A stretch of 64,000 bases of DNA from Pseudarthrobacter oxydans (GCF_034258515.1 NZ_CP139438.1:3038001-3102000); one strand, 5' to 3'. Positions 24,811 to 33,887 are shown, counted from the first letter of the stretch. The notes: generated by a model not told the origin, from the sequence alone. Translations and numbers: made by a program.

Positions 24811-25538
24811 GCGTTTCCGCCTCCCGTCTTGGGCCGGGCCAGCCCGAGGGCCGGGTCAAGTGCCTCGCCAACGGTCCCCGCTTCCGGCTGCCGGTCCGGC
24901 CGCTTCCCCGCCCGCTCCCATGGAGTGAGGATGCGTTCCAGCAGGACCAGGACCGCATCCATCAGCAGCGCAAGGATGAGGATGGCGATGATGCCCACCA
25001 CGATTTCGGTCACGAAGCCCCGCTGCAGTCCTGATGTGAACAGCATCCCCAGGTTTCCGATGCCCAGCAGGGCTGCCACGCTGACAAGGGAGATGTTGCT
25101 GACCGACACCACCCGGAGCCCTGCGAACAGGACCGGCAGGGACAGCGGAAGGTCCACGCGGAGGAACCGGGCCAACGGCTTGAACCCCATGGCGACGGCG
25201 GCCTGGCTCACGTCCTGGCTGACCGAATCGAAGGCGTCCAGGGCGGCCCGGACCAGCAGGGCAACGGCATAGATGGTCAGGGCCACCACCACGTTGACCG
25301 GATCCAGGATCCTGGTGCCCAGGACGGTGGGCAGGATGATGAACAGCGCCAGCGAAGGAATGGTGTACAGGAGCGAGGAGGCTGTGAGCAGCACCGAGCG
25401 GAGCGCCCGGTTCTGCCGCGCCAGCTGCGCGAGGGGGATGGAGATGACCAGCCCCAGGACCATGGGGACGAGGGCCAGCACCAGATGCTGGCCGGCGCGC
25501 TCCAGGACCATGCCGCTGTTGGCGAGGAACCACTCCAT
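24807..25538 (-). CDS. Osmoprotectant ABC transporter permease (first)
   Basis: 243 residues. SSLLYTIPSLALFIILPTVL and the EAA-type loop AAVAMGFKPLARFLRVDLPL are typical of OpuBB/OpuBD permeases; the last 35 residues are a hydrophilic tail (ERAGKRPDRQPEAGTVGE onward) not needed for the fold. The ATG shares a base with the end of the ATPase gene. Confidence 0.92.
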   Translation of the reverse strand: MEWFLANSGMVLERAGQHLVLALVPMVLGLVISIPLAQLARQNRALRSVLLTASSLLYTIPSLALFIILPTVLGTRILDPVNVVVALTIYAVALLVRAALDAFDSVSQDVSQAAVAMGFKPLARFLRVDLPLSLPVLFAGLRVVSVSNISLVSVAALLGIGNLGMLFTSGLQRGFVTEIVVGIIAILILALLMDAVLVLLERILTPWERAGKRPDRQPEAGTVGEALDPALGLARPKTGGGNA

Positions 25539-26635
25539 CAGAGTGCAGCCTGCCGGAGCTGGCGTGCCTCTTCAATGAGGGCCAGCACTTCTCCGCCGCG
25601 GATCACGCCCATCACCTTGCCCTCTCCATCCACTGCCACGCCCAGGCCCGACGGCGAGGAAAGCGCGGCATCAAGCGCGCGGCGCAGGCTTTCCCCCGGG
25701 CGGAACAGGGAACCGCCGGGGATGAGGCCTTCGTCAGTGCCGGGAGTGGACCAGCCGAGCGGGCGCATCTCCTCGTCCACCACCAGCTGCCAGCCGTCGG
25801 CGGCGCCCGGATCCGTGTTGACGCTGCGGCCGCGGACGAGCGTTGGCACCGGATGGATGGTGACGCCGTCGGACGGGGTGAAGCCCAGGTGCCGGAAGCC
25901 ACGGTCCCGTCCCACGAATGAGGCCACGAAGTCATTTGCCGGCGCGCGGAGGATTTCCTCAGGGGTGGCGTATTGGGCGAGCTTCCCGCCCACCGCGAAG
26001 ACCGCCACTTTGTCCCCCAGGACGGTGGCCTCGTCGATGTCGTGGGTGACGAACACGATGGTCTTGGCCAGGTCCTTCTGGAGCCGCAGCAGTTCCTGCT
26101 GGAGTTCATCGCGGACCACCGGGTCCACGGCGCTGAAAGGTTCGTCCATAAGCAGGACGGGAGGATCGGCGGCGAGCGCACGCGCTACCCCCACGCGCTG
26201 CTGCTGGCCGCCGGAGAGCTGCGACGGGTAGCGCCTGCCGAGCGGGCGGGCCAGGCCCACAACGTCCAGGAGTTCCTCGGCGCGCCGCCGGGCTTCGGAC
26301 TTGGACACGCCGTTCAGCCGGGGAACGGTGGCGATGTTGTCCAGCACCGAGCGGTGCGGCAACAGCCCCGCTGACTGCATCACGTAGCCCATCGAGCGGC
26401 GCAGTTCAGCTGCCGGGACGGCGGTCACGTCCCTGCCGCCCACCGTGATGGTCCCGGAAGTGGGCTCCACCATCCTGTTGATCATGCGCAGCGTGGTCGT
26501 CTTGCCGCAGCCGGACGGACCAACCAGAACGGTGATGGAGCCTTTGCTGATGGACATGGAGAGGTTGTCCACGGCCGGCTGTCCGCCCTGGTACTGCTTG
26601 GTAACGCTCTCAAACTCGATCATCGCCTGGTCCAT
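25538..26635 (-). CDS. Osmoprotectant ABC transporter ATPase with C-terminal CBS region
   Basis: 365 residues. Walker A GPSGCGKTTT near residue 38, signature LSGGQQQRVGVARAL, Walker B VLLMDEPFSAVD and the ProV-type switch FVTHDIDEATVLGDKV. The C-terminal 100 residues hold a CBS-like tandem (LRRALDAALSSPSGLGVAVD, VMGVIRGGEVLALIEEARQ) that senses ionic strength or nucleotides in homologs. First gene of the operon. Start ATG at 26635; a second ATG four codons in is possible. TAAGTC 6 nt before the first ATG is a weak leaderless-type box. Confidence 0.93.
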   Translation of the reverse strand: MDQAMIEFESVTKQYQGGQPAVDNLSMSISKGSITVLVGPSGCGKTTTLRMINRMVEPTSGTITVGGRDVTAVPAAELRRSMGYVMQSAGLLPHRSVLDNIATVPRLNGVSKSEARRRAEELLDVVGLARPLGRRYPSQLSGGQQQRVGVARALAADPPVLLMDEPFSAVDPVVRDELQQELLRLQKDLAKTIVFVTHDIDEATVLGDKVAVFAVGGKLAQYATPEEILRAPANDFVASFVGRDRGFRHLGFTPSDGVTIHPVPTLVRGRSVNTDPGAADGWQLVVDEEMRPLGWSTPGTDEGLIPGGSLFRPGESLRRALDAALSSPSGLGVAVDGEGKVMGVIRGGEVLALIEEARQLRQAAL

Positions 26636-26872
26636 GGTGCGGACTTACCTGTTCTCTGGGACGGGCTCCTGGAAGCACCGCGACATTGTCATCAGGACGC
26701 TGATAGTTACGGTAACCCAATCCGGGGCCGGCAACACCCTGCAGCGTCCCGAATCCGGGCAAAGGAATCCCTACTGTAACCATTCGGAGCCGGGAGCGGC
26801 CCGGATGGGAGCCCATTTTCGGCCGGAACAACTGGAGGGCCTGGAACCGTGCCCGACGTGCTTCGTCCGGCC

Positions 26873-26878
26873 TAGAGT
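26873..26878 (+). promoter_or_regulatory. -10 box for leaderless pirin transcript
   Basis: TAGAGT ends 6 nt before the GTG at 26885; no ribosome site in the 6-nt gap. The rest of 26636-26872 shows no other feature. Confidence 0.6.
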
Positions 26879-26884
26879 GGATTC

Positions 26885-27907
26885 GTGACCAACTTGGAAA
26901 TAGCACCCCAGCAGGAAGTGTGCCCGCCGGCAGGCGCGGACGGTACATCCGGGCCTTGCCTGCAGCTGTGGCCGCAACGCGAAGTGCCGCTCGGCGGCGT
27001 CCGGGCCATGAACGTCCAGCGGACCCTGCCGCAGCGCGGCCTCCCCACCATCGGGGCGTGGTGTTTCCTGGACAGCTTCGGCCCTGACCGGACGGCGATG
27101 TCCGTGCTCCCGCATCCCCATATCGGCCTCCAGACCGTGACCTGGCCCCTCGCCGGCCATATCCGGCACCGCGACAGCGTGGGCAGCGACGTGGTAGTCC
27201 GGCCTGGCGAGCTGAACATCATGACGGCCGGCCACGGCGTCTCCCACTCGGAGTTCGCCGTGCTGCCGCCTGCCGGGGAGGCCCTGCCGGTTCAGCGTGG
27301 CCTGCAGCTCTGGGTGGCCCTGCCTGAGGGTGAACGGCACCGACAGCCGGCCTTCGAGCAGCACCGAGAACTTCCCCGGGCCGGCGGCCAGGGGTTCACG
27401 GCCACCGTCATGGTGGGCGAACTCGCCGGCGTCACCTCGCCGGCAACGATGTACTCACCGATCGTGGGCGCGGACGTTTCGTGCAGCGGCGCAGCGGTGT
27501 TGCCGCTCAACGCCGGCTTCGAGCACGGAATCCTGGTGCTCGACGGCGGCCTGGCGGTGGACGGCCAGGAGGTTCCGCCCGGCCCGCTGGGCTACCTGGG
27601 CACCGGGCGTACGGAACTCCAGGTGCAGGCGCTCCCGGGGACGCGCTTCCTCCTCATTGGAGGCGAGCCGTTCCAGGAGGAACTGCTGATGTGGTGGAAC
27701 TTCGTTGGCCGTACCCACGACGAAGTGGAGCAGGCACGGAGTGACTGGGAAGCCCAGGCCGGACTGCCCGAAACGGAGGAGGCAGCAGCCCGGTACGGCG
27801 TGGTTCACGGCCACGGTCCTGACGCTGGACCGGAGGCGGGCCGCATTCCTGCTCCGCCCCTGCCGGGCGTGCGGCTCACGCCCCGGAAACGGCTCCGGGG
27901 CGACTGA
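26885..27907 (+). CDS. Pirin family protein
   Basis: Cupin-fold protein, 340 residues, of the pirin/YhhW family (possible quercetinase-like or redox roles). The N-terminal cupin holds the metal motif: LPHPHIGLQTVTWPLAGHI supplies two His, and HGVSHSEF a third with the Glu. C-terminal cupin with FLLIGGEPFQEELLMWWNFV. The last 50 residues are a Pro/Arg-rich tail. GTG start decided by the leaderless -10. Converges with the kinase gene 5 nt away. Confidence 0.92.
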   Translation: MTNLEIAPQQEVCPPAGADGTSGPCLQLWPQREVPLGGVRAMNVQRTLPQRGLPTIGAWCFLDSFGPDRTAMSVLPHPHIGLQTVTWPLAGHIRHRDSVGSDVVVRPGELNIMTAGHGVSHSEFAVLPPAGEALPVQRGLQLWVALPEGERHRQPAFEQHRELPRAGGQGFTATVMVGELAGVTSPATMYSPIVGADVSCSGAAVLPLNAGFEHGILVLDGGLAVDGQEVPPGPLGYLGTGRTELQVQALPGTRFLLIGGEPFQEELLMWWNFVGRTHDEVEQARSDWEAQAGLPETEEAAARYGVVHGHGPDAGPEAGRIPAPPLPGVRLTPRKRLRGD

Positions 27908-27912
27908 TCCAC

Positions 27913-28842
27913 TCAGGTCTGCTCGGCCACCAACTGCAGCACACCGAACACCGGTTCCTGGTCCAGCACCCGGATGTCGGTCACGCCCGCGTCCTTGAGG
28001 TGGCGGCGGAAGGAGTGCTGCAGCGGGGCAACATTCATGCCCAGTCCGCCGCCCAGGATCACCGGCCCGGTGATGCCAAGCAGGCCCAGCACCTGCAGGG
28101 CCAGCGCTGAAAGGTCTTCACCTGCCTGGTCCAGCAGGGCCTGGCTCTCCGGGTGGCCGCCGGCCGCCGCCTCCACTACCAGCCGGGCCTGCTGCGCCCA
28201 GAAGCGCCGGCCGGTTTTCGGTGAATGGAACAGCGCAATCAGCCGGTTGGGATCGTCCACCCCGCAAGACTGCAAAAGGGACGCAGTCAGGACGTCCACC
28301 GGCAGGCCCTGGTTCATCCGCCGGAGGCTGTGCCGCACCGCTTCGCGGCCCAGCCAGTATCCGCTGCCTTCATCGCCCAGAAGGTAGCCCCAGCCGCCAG
28401 CCCGCGCTTCGCCGCCGTCCGCATTCCTGCCCCAGGCTGCAGAGCCGGTGCCCGCAATCACCGCAACACCGGTGCTCGCGTAGCCTGCCGCGAGCAGCAG
28501 GCGCGAATCGTGGACCACGGTGACCCGGGCGCCGGGGACATGCGGCTGGATCAGGGACGCCAGGGCGGCGGCGTCGTCGTCGGTATCAATGCCGCCGGAA
28601 CCGGCGTACACCTGCGACACCTGGCCCCCGCCGATGCGTGCAAACAGGTCGGCAAGGTTGGCGGCCGCCTCGTCGCGGCTGACGTTCTGCACATTGGAAC
28701 TGCCGGCCGACTCATCCGCAACCGGAGCCCCGTCCTCAAAACGGACACCGTGGGTCTTCGTCCCGCCGATATCCAGCCCGATGATGGCGCCGCGGAGTGG
28801 ACTGGGGGCCGGGAGTGCGGAGGAGTTTTCAGCGTTGGTCAC
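27913..28842 (-). CDS. BadF/BadG-family sugar kinase (N-acetylglucosamine kinase type)
   Basis: 309 residues, ASKHA-fold ATPase. Phosphate-1 motif DIGGTKT at residues 24-30, VIAGTGSAAWGRNADG, GWGYLLGDEGSGYWLGREAV and ILGGGLGMNVAPLQ are hallmark segments of eukaryotic-like N-acetylglucosamine kinases. Probably phosphorylates recycled or imported amino sugar. GTG start with TACCCT 6 nt upstream (leaderless). No transporter or deacetylase gene is adjacent. Confidence 0.88.
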   Translation of the reverse strand: MTNAENSSALPAPSPLRGAIIGLDIGGTKTHGVRFEDGAPVADESAGSSNVQNVSRDEAAANLADLFARIGGGQVSQVYAGSGGIDTDDDAAALASLIQPHVPGARVTVVHDSRLLLAAGYASTGVAVIAGTGSAAWGRNADGGEARAGGWGYLLGDEGSGYWLGREAVRHSLRRMNQGLPVDVLTASLLQSCGVDDPNRLIALFHSPKTGRRFWAQQARLVVEAAAGGHPESQALLDQAGEDLSALALQVLGLLGITGPVILGGGLGMNVAPLQHSFRRHLKDAGVTDIRVLDQEPVFGVLQLVAEQT

Positions 28843-28848
28843 GTCACA

Positions 28849-28854
28849 AGGGTA
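28849..28854 (-). promoter_or_regulatory. -10 box for leaderless kinase transcript
   Basis: TACCCT on the minus strand lies 6 nt before the GTG at 28842. Confidence 0.5.
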
Positions 28855-28908
28855 ATGGTGCCGGAGCGGCGGGACACCCCGGCCGCCTCACTTTCGGGCG
28901 CTCGCGCT

Positions 28909-29883
28909 TCAGCGGGACCGCTGCCTGACCAGCCCGGCCAGGAGCCTGGGCCCTTCGGTCACCACCATGTCCCGGAACAACCGTACCGGCACGGGTTCGG
29001 ACCCGGGCTTGCGCCGCCGCCAGGACAGGCCCACTTCGCGGAAAGCCAGGCCGGACTCCAGCGGGACCTCAACCCAGCCGAGGTTCCCGGTTTCGGGGCT
29101 GACCGTCCGTCCGGGGGCATCCCCGCCTGGCGGCAGGATGCTGACTCCGAGGCCCGCCGAGACCAGGCCGCGGACCGTGTGTGAATCCTGGCTTTCGAAG
29201 GCGATGCGGGGCCGGTAGCCGGCCTCGCGGAACATGGCATCGGTGAGCGACCGCATCCCGTATCCGGGCCCGAGCGCCACAAAAGGCTCTCCCCTGATGT
29301 CGGCAAGCCGGGCTGCCGGCCGCGTGGCAAGGGGATGGCTGTGGTGCACAACCAGGCGGAGCGGCTCCCGGTACAGCGGCGCCGAGGACACGTTCCGGCC
29401 CGGCGGCGCCACCGGTGCGGTCAGGGCGAGATCGGACTCGCCCGACGCCAGTTCGTCAAGGCACGCGTAGCGGGCGCCCTGGCTCAGGGTGAAAACTGCG
29501 CCCGGGTGCCTGCTCCGGAAAGCACTGATCAGGAGCGGCAACGTCGCCTCACCGAAAGTGTGCTGGAACGACAGGGAGACCCTCCCCCGGGCCACGTCCG
29601 ACTCGTCCCGCACAACGTCCAACCCTGCCTGGAACGCCGTCAGCGCCTGCTCAATGTAGGGCAGCAGGGTCCGTGCCGCGGGCGTCAGCCGGACTCCCCT
29701 GCCGTCCCTGACCAGGAGTTCGGTACCGACGACGGCGCTCGCCCGGGCCAGCGCCCGGCTCACCGTGGACTGGGGTACTCCAAGGAGTTCCGCGGTTTCC
29801 GTGACGTGCTCCGTCCGCCCCAGCTCGGCCAGCACGGGCAGCAGCGGAAGCAACTGCACCAGCTGTTTCTGGTCCGGTTCCAC
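28909..29883 (-). CDS. LysR-family transcriptional regulator
   Basis: 324 residues. N-terminal winged HTH (VLAELGRTEHVTETAELLGV then PQSTVSRALARA), linker helix, and a periplasmic-binding-like effector domain with GRVSLSFQHTFGEATLPLLI, VALGPGYGMRSLTDAMF and GLGVSILPPGG. GTG at 29883 is chosen: AGGAGG lies 7 nt upstream. A longer frame runs on through a large hairpin and cannot be right. Divergent from the MFS exporter at 30057, its likely target. Confidence 0.92.
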   Translation of the reverse strand: MEPDQKQLVQLLPLLPVLAELGRTEHVTETAELLGVPQSTVSRALARASAVVGTELLVRDGRGVRLTPAARTLLPYIEQALTAFQAGLDVVRDESDVARGRVSLSFQHTFGEATLPLLISAFRSRHPGAVFTLSQGARYACLDELASGESDLALTAPVAPPGRNVSSAPLYREPLRLVVHHSHPLATRPAARLADIRGEPFVALGPGYGMRSLTDAMFREAGYRPRIAFESQDSHTVRGLVSAGLGVSILPPGGDAPGRTVSPETGNLGWVEVPLESGLAFREVGLSWRRRKPGSEPVPVRLFRDMVVTEGPRLLAGLVRQRSR

Positions 29884-29912
29884 GGGCCGGCCTCCTTCCT
29901 GCTCCGCGCGAG

Positions 29913-29978
29913 CCCAAGTAGGTAGCGCTAAGTGTCGTTTTCGGCGTTCAAAACGACACTTAGCGCTACCCAGTTGGG
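29913..29978. repeat. 66-nt hairpin-forming inverted repeat
   Basis: Core arms of 21 nt (29921-29941 and 29950-29970) are perfectly complementary around the 8-nt loop CGGCGTTC. Beyond a 3-nt mismatch the arms pair again (CCCAA with TTGGG), giving 29-nt arms. It sits between the LysR start and the MFS promoter, well upstream of both genes rather than after one, so it is not a normal terminator. Possible REP-type element or very strong regulatory stem. Confidence 0.9.
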
Positions 29979-30044
29979 AAAGCATGCAAATCGGCTATCA
30001 GTTTTACACGAAGCATGCATTGGAGGCATCTATTGGGTGAAAGC

Positions 30045-30050
30045 TAGGCT
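30045..30050 (+). promoter_or_regulatory. -10 box for leaderless MFS transcript
   Basis: TAGGCT ends 6 nt before the ATG at 30057. Confidence 0.6.
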
Positions 30051-30056
30051 GGCCGG

Positions 30057-31298
30057 ATGGCACACATCGTCCGTTCCGCCGGCAGCAGCCCTTCCCCTCG
30101 TTGGGAAGGTCATGCCAAGGGGTCGACGGCGTACGCCAGGATCCTCGCGGGCCTTTCCTTTGCGGGTGTTGCCACCTTCGCGCAGCTCTATTCCACCCAG
30201 GCCGTCCTGCCGATCCTGGCCTCGGACCTGCAGGTCACGGCGGCCGAGGCGGCCCTGACCATCTCGCTGGCCACCGTGGGCCTTGCGGTGACGGTGATCC
30301 CGTGGTCCTTCCTGGCGGACCGCATAGGCCGGGTCCGGGCGATGACGTGGGGTATCTCATTGGCCACCGTCCTGGGACTGCTGGTTCCCTTGTCCACCAG
30401 CTTTGGCATGCTGCTCACCCTCCGCCTTATAGAAGGCATGGCACTGGGCGGCATCCCGGCCATTGCCATCGCCTACCTCAACGAGGAGGTCACCAAAGCG
30501 CATACGGCCCTGGCAGCGGGAAGCTATGTTGCCGGCACCACGCTGGGCGGGCTTGCCGGCAGGCTGGTGGCCGGGCCGGCCGGTGAACTGTGGGGCTGGC
30601 GGGCCGCCGCACTGGCTGTTTCATTCCTTGCCACGCTGGCCGCGGTCGCCTTCCTGGTCCTGGTGCCGCGGGCCCGGGGCTTCGTCTCCGCCCCTGCATC
30701 CGGGCTGCGCGGCGCCATCCGGACCTTGGGCGGCCACCTGCGGAATGTCCGCTTGCTGGTCCTCTACGGCCAGGCCTTCCTGATGATGGGCGGGTTCGTG
30801 GCGGTCTACAACTACCTGGGGTTCCGGCTTTCGGGCGAACCGTTCGGCCTGCCGGCAACGTTGATCAGCCTGATCTTCCTGGCCTACCTGTCCGGGACCG
30901 TCACCTCACGCTGGTCCGCAGGGCTGACCCTGCGCTTCGGGCGTCGCAATGTCCTGCTCGCCGGCCTGGCACTTTCGACGGCGGGCCTTGCCCTGACGCT
31001 GACGCAGGCCCTCCCCCTGATACTCGCCGGCCTTGTGCTGTTTACCGGCGGCTTCTTTGCCGCCCACAGCATCGGGGCAGGCTGGACCGGCGCCCTCGCC
31101 AGCACCGGCCGGGCGCAGGCCGCCTCGCTGTACAACCTCGCCTACTACCTGGGGTCCAGCATCATCGGCTGGGCGGGCGGACTGGCCTTCCAGTCCCTCG
31201 GCTGGAACGCGCTGGCCGCGGCAGTCATGGTCCTGGCCTGCCTCACCGCGGCTGCTGTCGCCGTCGTCCATCCCCGGGCAGAAGGACCTCGCGCGTAA
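30057..31298 (+). CDS. MFS exporter (YnfM/arabinose-efflux type)
   Basis: 413 residues, about 12 helices. MFS loop motif PWSFLADRIGRVRAM after TM2-TM3 and RLIEGMALGGIPAIAIAYLN in TM4-5 match DHA1-family drug or metabolite exporters such as YnfM. N-terminal 30 residues hydrophilic. Start set by the leaderless -10. Divergent LysR gene upstream and Lrp-type regulator 131 nt downstream on the same strand; either may control it. Substrate unknown. Confidence 0.9.
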   Translation: MAHIVRSAGSSPSPRWEGHAKGSTAYARILAGLSFAGVATFAQLYSTQAVLPILASDLQVTAAEAALTISLATVGLAVTVIPWSFLADRIGRVRAMTWGISLATVLGLLVPLSTSFGMLLTLRLIEGMALGGIPAIAIAYLNEEVTKAHTALAAGSYVAGTTLGGLAGRLVAGPAGELWGWRAAALAVSFLATLAAVAFLVLVPRARGFVSAPASGLRGAIRTLGGHLRNVRLLVLYGQAFLMMGGFVAVYNYLGFRLSGEPFGLPATLISLIFLAYLSGTVTSRWSAGLTLRFGRRNVLLAGLALSTAGLALTLTQALPLILAGLVLFTGGFFAAHSIGAGWTGALASTGRAQAASLYNLAYYLGSSIIGWAGGLAFQSLGWNALAAAVMVLACLTAAAVAVVHPRAEGPRA

Positions 31299-31380
31299 CA
31301 GGCAGCGCCACGAATTATCTGCCCCTGCCAATCACGCGGCGGCGCAAAAATTCGGCTGCGCGGCCCGTACAAGCGCGAAA

Positions 31381-31392
31381 GCGCATATTCGC
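31381..31392 (+). promoter_or_regulatory. Possible autoregulatory site of the Lrp gene
   Basis: GCGCATATTCGC, a near-palindrome with one mismatch pair, lies 5 nt before the TAGGAT box. Position fits an Lrp/AsnC operator; no second copy was found to support it. Confidence 0.3.
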
Positions 31393-31397
31393 AGGTC

Positions 31398-31403
31398 TAG
31401 GAT
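31398..31403 (+). promoter_or_regulatory. -10 box for Lrp gene 31430
   Basis: TAGGAT, leaving a leader of about 20 nt that contains the ribosome site GAGGAG. Confidence 0.45.
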
Positions 31404-31429
31404 GAACAGAGGACCATTGAGGAGTTGCA

Positions 31430-31933
31430 GTGAGCACGAACGCCAGGAATCCCAGGCCGGGAGCGCACCTTGAGCCGCTGGATGCGATTGACGAACGGCT
31501 CCTGGCCGCGCTGGTGGCTGATGCCCGGATCTCCAACAAGCAGCTTGCGGAACTCGTCGGGATTGCCCCTTCCACTGCCCTGATGCGGACACGCGCCCTG
31601 TCCGAACGCGGGATCGTGCAGGGCTACGAGGCCAAGCTCAGCCTTTCTGCCATCGGGCGGTCCGTGCAGGCATTGGTTGCCGTGCGCCTCCGCGCCCACG
31701 ACCGCGACCAGATTGACCGCTTCACTGCCCGGGTGCCGCACCTGCCCGCGGTGCTGTCCACGTTCCACACCTCAGGCTCCGTGGACTATCTGCTGCACAT
31801 CGCCGTCGCCACTACCGAGGACCTGCGGGACTGGGTGCTGGACAACCTGGCAACTGATCCGGTGGTGGGGCACACGGAAACCACCCTGGTGTTCGAACAC
31901 ATCCAGGGCAATCACGGGCCGCTGCCTGAGTAA
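31430..31933 (+). CDS. Lrp/AsnC-family regulator
   Basis: 167 residues. AsnC-type HTH (DERLLAALVADARISNKQLA then ELVGIAPSTALMRTRAL) and a RAM effector domain (VQALVAVRLRAHDRDQIDRF, STFHTSGSVDYLLHIAVATT). GTG with GAGGAG 5 nt upstream. It follows the MFS gene on the same strand and converges with a second MFS gene 17 nt away. Ligand, probably an amino acid, unknown. Confidence 0.92.
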   Translation: MSTNARNPRPGAHLEPLDAIDERLLAALVADARISNKQLAELVGIAPSTALMRTRALSERGIVQGYEAKLSLSAIGRSVQALVAVRLRAHDRDQIDRFTARVPHLPAVLSTFHTSGSVDYLLHIAVATTEDLRDWVLDNLATDPVVGHTETTLVFEHIQGNHGPLPE

Positions 31934-31950
31934 GTGCCCTGCGGAACGGA

Positions 31951-33204
31951 CTAAGCTGCACCCCCGCGGCCGATGACCGCGAGGCGGAAAGTCACGGCGG
32001 AGAGGATTAGCGCCGCCGCGCCGCACAACAGAACGAAACCCGCTATGGCGGCCGGCACACCGACCACGCCGGAGGCCCAGCCCAGGCCAAGGACCGGCAC
32101 AGCGCTTCCCAGGTACGTGATGACATAGACGGTGCTGACGATCTGGGCGTGCCGTGATGCCTCCACCTTGGCCGCCACCTCGTTGAAGACAGTGCGGAAG
32201 GCGATGCCCTGCCCTACCCCGGCCGCAAGGGCGGCTGCCACGAGCAGCAGCGGATTCCCCCAGGCTCCCGCGGCCCCCAGGAGAAGCACGGAAACCCCCA
32301 GGACGCCAAGCCCCGCCGGAACCACGTAGCGGCCCCGAAGGGTCAGCAGCTGGCTCAGCGCCGAGGACCCCAGGGCCAGGCCGGCCAGCACGCCGACCAG
32401 GGGGCGGGAGTCTGTGGCCAGGACCTGGGCAAAGTAGCCGGGTGCAAGCGATAGGCAGAAGCCGAAGACAGCGAAGCTGAGGAAGCCGACGCCGGCAGCG
32501 AGCCAGAAGGCGCCCCTCGCCTCCCGCGATACGGAAGGGCGGCGGGGTGCCAGTGCCTGCAGCGGCCTGGCGGAGGCCGGAGGATTGATCGCCGGGCGGG
32601 CATGAAGCAGGTACAGCGGCACCAGGAGGCCGGCCAGGACCAGCGAATGGACGTAGTAGGGTGCGCTGGTCGGGCCAGGGAGGAGGGACAGCAGTCCGCC
32701 AATCACCGGTCCGGCCGCCACTCCCCCGGACGACGCCAGCAAGGTGAATCGGGATGCCCACTCGGGACGGGTCGGGAGGAGCTCGCGCAGGGCTGCGGCA
32801 CTGGCCCCGGTTGCCAGCGCAACGGCTGCGCCCTGCAGCGCCCGCCCGGCGCACAGGGCAGCGAGCGTCTGTGCCTCGGCAAAGAGCCAGCCGCCTGCCA
32901 GCCCGATGACGACCGCGAGGATGAGCGCGGCCCGGCGCCCGATGTGGTCCGACCAGTGCCCGGCCAGCATGAGCGTGGCCACCAGGGACAGGACATAGCT
33001 GGCAAACGCGGCGGTCACGCCCAGCGTGGACAGCCCGAGTTCCGCCTGCAGGAGCGGATACAGCGGCGTCGCGAGGTTGGCGCCCACCAGCAGGACGAAA
33101 ATGACAGCGCCGGCCATCACCAGGCGCGCCGTGGTGGACGCATCCCAACCCGCCCTGGCAGCAGCCGGGGCAGGACGCATCCGGAGTTCGCTGAAGACCG
33201 TCAT
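31951..33204 (-). CDS. MFS transporter
   Basis: 417 residues from MTVFSELRM, about 12 helices. Motif LAGHWSDHIGRRAALIL after TM2 and GRALQGAAVALATGASAAAL in TM4-5 are MFS features; the second half is loosely conserved. The longer frame from 33282 starts with a basic, non-membrane leader and was not used. Its start faces the Lrp/AsnC gene at 33377 across 172 bp, the standard arrangement for an exporter and its amino-acid-sensing regulator. Confidence 0.88.
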   Translation of the reverse strand: MTVFSELRMRPAPAAARAGWDASTTARLVMAGAVIFVLLVGANLATPLYPLLQAELGLSTLGVTAAFASYVLSLVATLMLAGHWSDHIGRRAALILAVVIGLAGGWLFAEAQTLAALCAGRALQGAAVALATGASAAALRELLPTRPEWASRFTLLASSGGVAAGPVIGGLLSLLPGPTSAPYYVHSLVLAGLLVPLYLLHARPAINPPASARPLQALAPRRPSVSREARGAFWLAAGVGFLSFAVFGFCLSLAPGYFAQVLATDSRPLVGVLAGLALGSSALSQLLTLRGRYVVPAGLGVLGVSVLLLGAAGAWGNPLLLVAAALAAGVGQGIAFRTVFNEVAAKVEASRHAQIVSTVYVITYLGSAVPVLGLGWASGVVGVPAAIAGFVLLCGAAALILSAVTFRLAVIGRGGAA

Positions 33205-33376
33205 GTGGCGCCGCCTTTTGGTTCTACCGCGGCAGGTGGACCTTGTGGGAGCCCGGCGCGGGATGGATATCCGATGGCACAAGAATGCGGTACTTCTGCT
33301 CCATTGCTCGGAGATCTACGGACCTATTGCGCAAGAACGTCAAAATCTTCCCGGCCATGTGATGCAGAATGACAAT

Positions 33377-33856
33377 ATGAACAATCTGGATGCCACCGAC
33401 CTGAAGATCCTGCTGGCCCTCATCCGGGACCCTCGGATCCAGGTCGGTGAACTCAGCGAGTCCCTGGGCATCGCCCGCAACACGGCCCAGACGCGGCTGC
33501 GCCGCCTCATCCGGGCAGGAGTACTGAGGCCGGGCGGCCGCGAGGTGGACCTGGAGGCTGTGGGCTATGACGTTGTGGCCTTCGTGACGATCGAGGTCTC
33601 GCACCGGGAGCTGGACGGCGTGGTGGCCGCACTCCGACTGATCCCGCAGGTACTGGAAGTTCATGAAATCTCCGGACGCGGCGACGTCTGGTGCCGGGTG
33701 GCAGCCACGGACACCCACAACCTCCAGTCCTCCCTGAGGCAGGTCCTGAGGATCAAGGGCGTGATCCGGACCGAAACCGTACTGGCCCTGCATACCCATA
33801 TCCCCTACCGCACCGAGCCGCTGATCAGCGGCCTGGCCAAGGCGTCGAACACCTGA
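33377..33856 (+). CDS. Lrp/AsnC-family regulator, divergent from MFS gene
   Basis: 159 residues. HTH DLKILLALIRDPRIQVGELS then ESLGIARNTAQTRLRRLIRA; RAM domain VGYDVVAFVTIEVSHREL and VLEVHEISGRGDVWCRVAAT. CAGAAT 6 nt before this ATG is one base off the leaderless -10 pattern; an ATG at 33362 in the same frame adds MQNDN. An 8-bp palindrome TTGCGCAA (33327-33334) lies in the shared promoter region. Likely controls the MFS gene. Confidence 0.9.
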   Translation: MNNLDATDLKILLALIRDPRIQVGELSESLGIARNTAQTRLRRLIRAGVLRPGGREVDLEAVGYDVVAFVTIEVSHRELDGVVAALRLIPQVLEVHEISGRGDVWCRVAATDTHNLQSSLRQVLRIKGVIRTETVLALHTHIPYRTEPLISGLAKASNT

Positions 33857-33874
33857 CGTCCGCGCCCGGGCGGC

Positions 33875-33880
33875 TAGGAT
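33875..33880 (+). promoter_or_regulatory. -10 box for leaderless DUF1761 transcript
   Basis: TAGGAT ends 7 nt before the ATG at 33888. Confidence 0.55.
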
Positions 33881-33887
33881 TTCCAGA

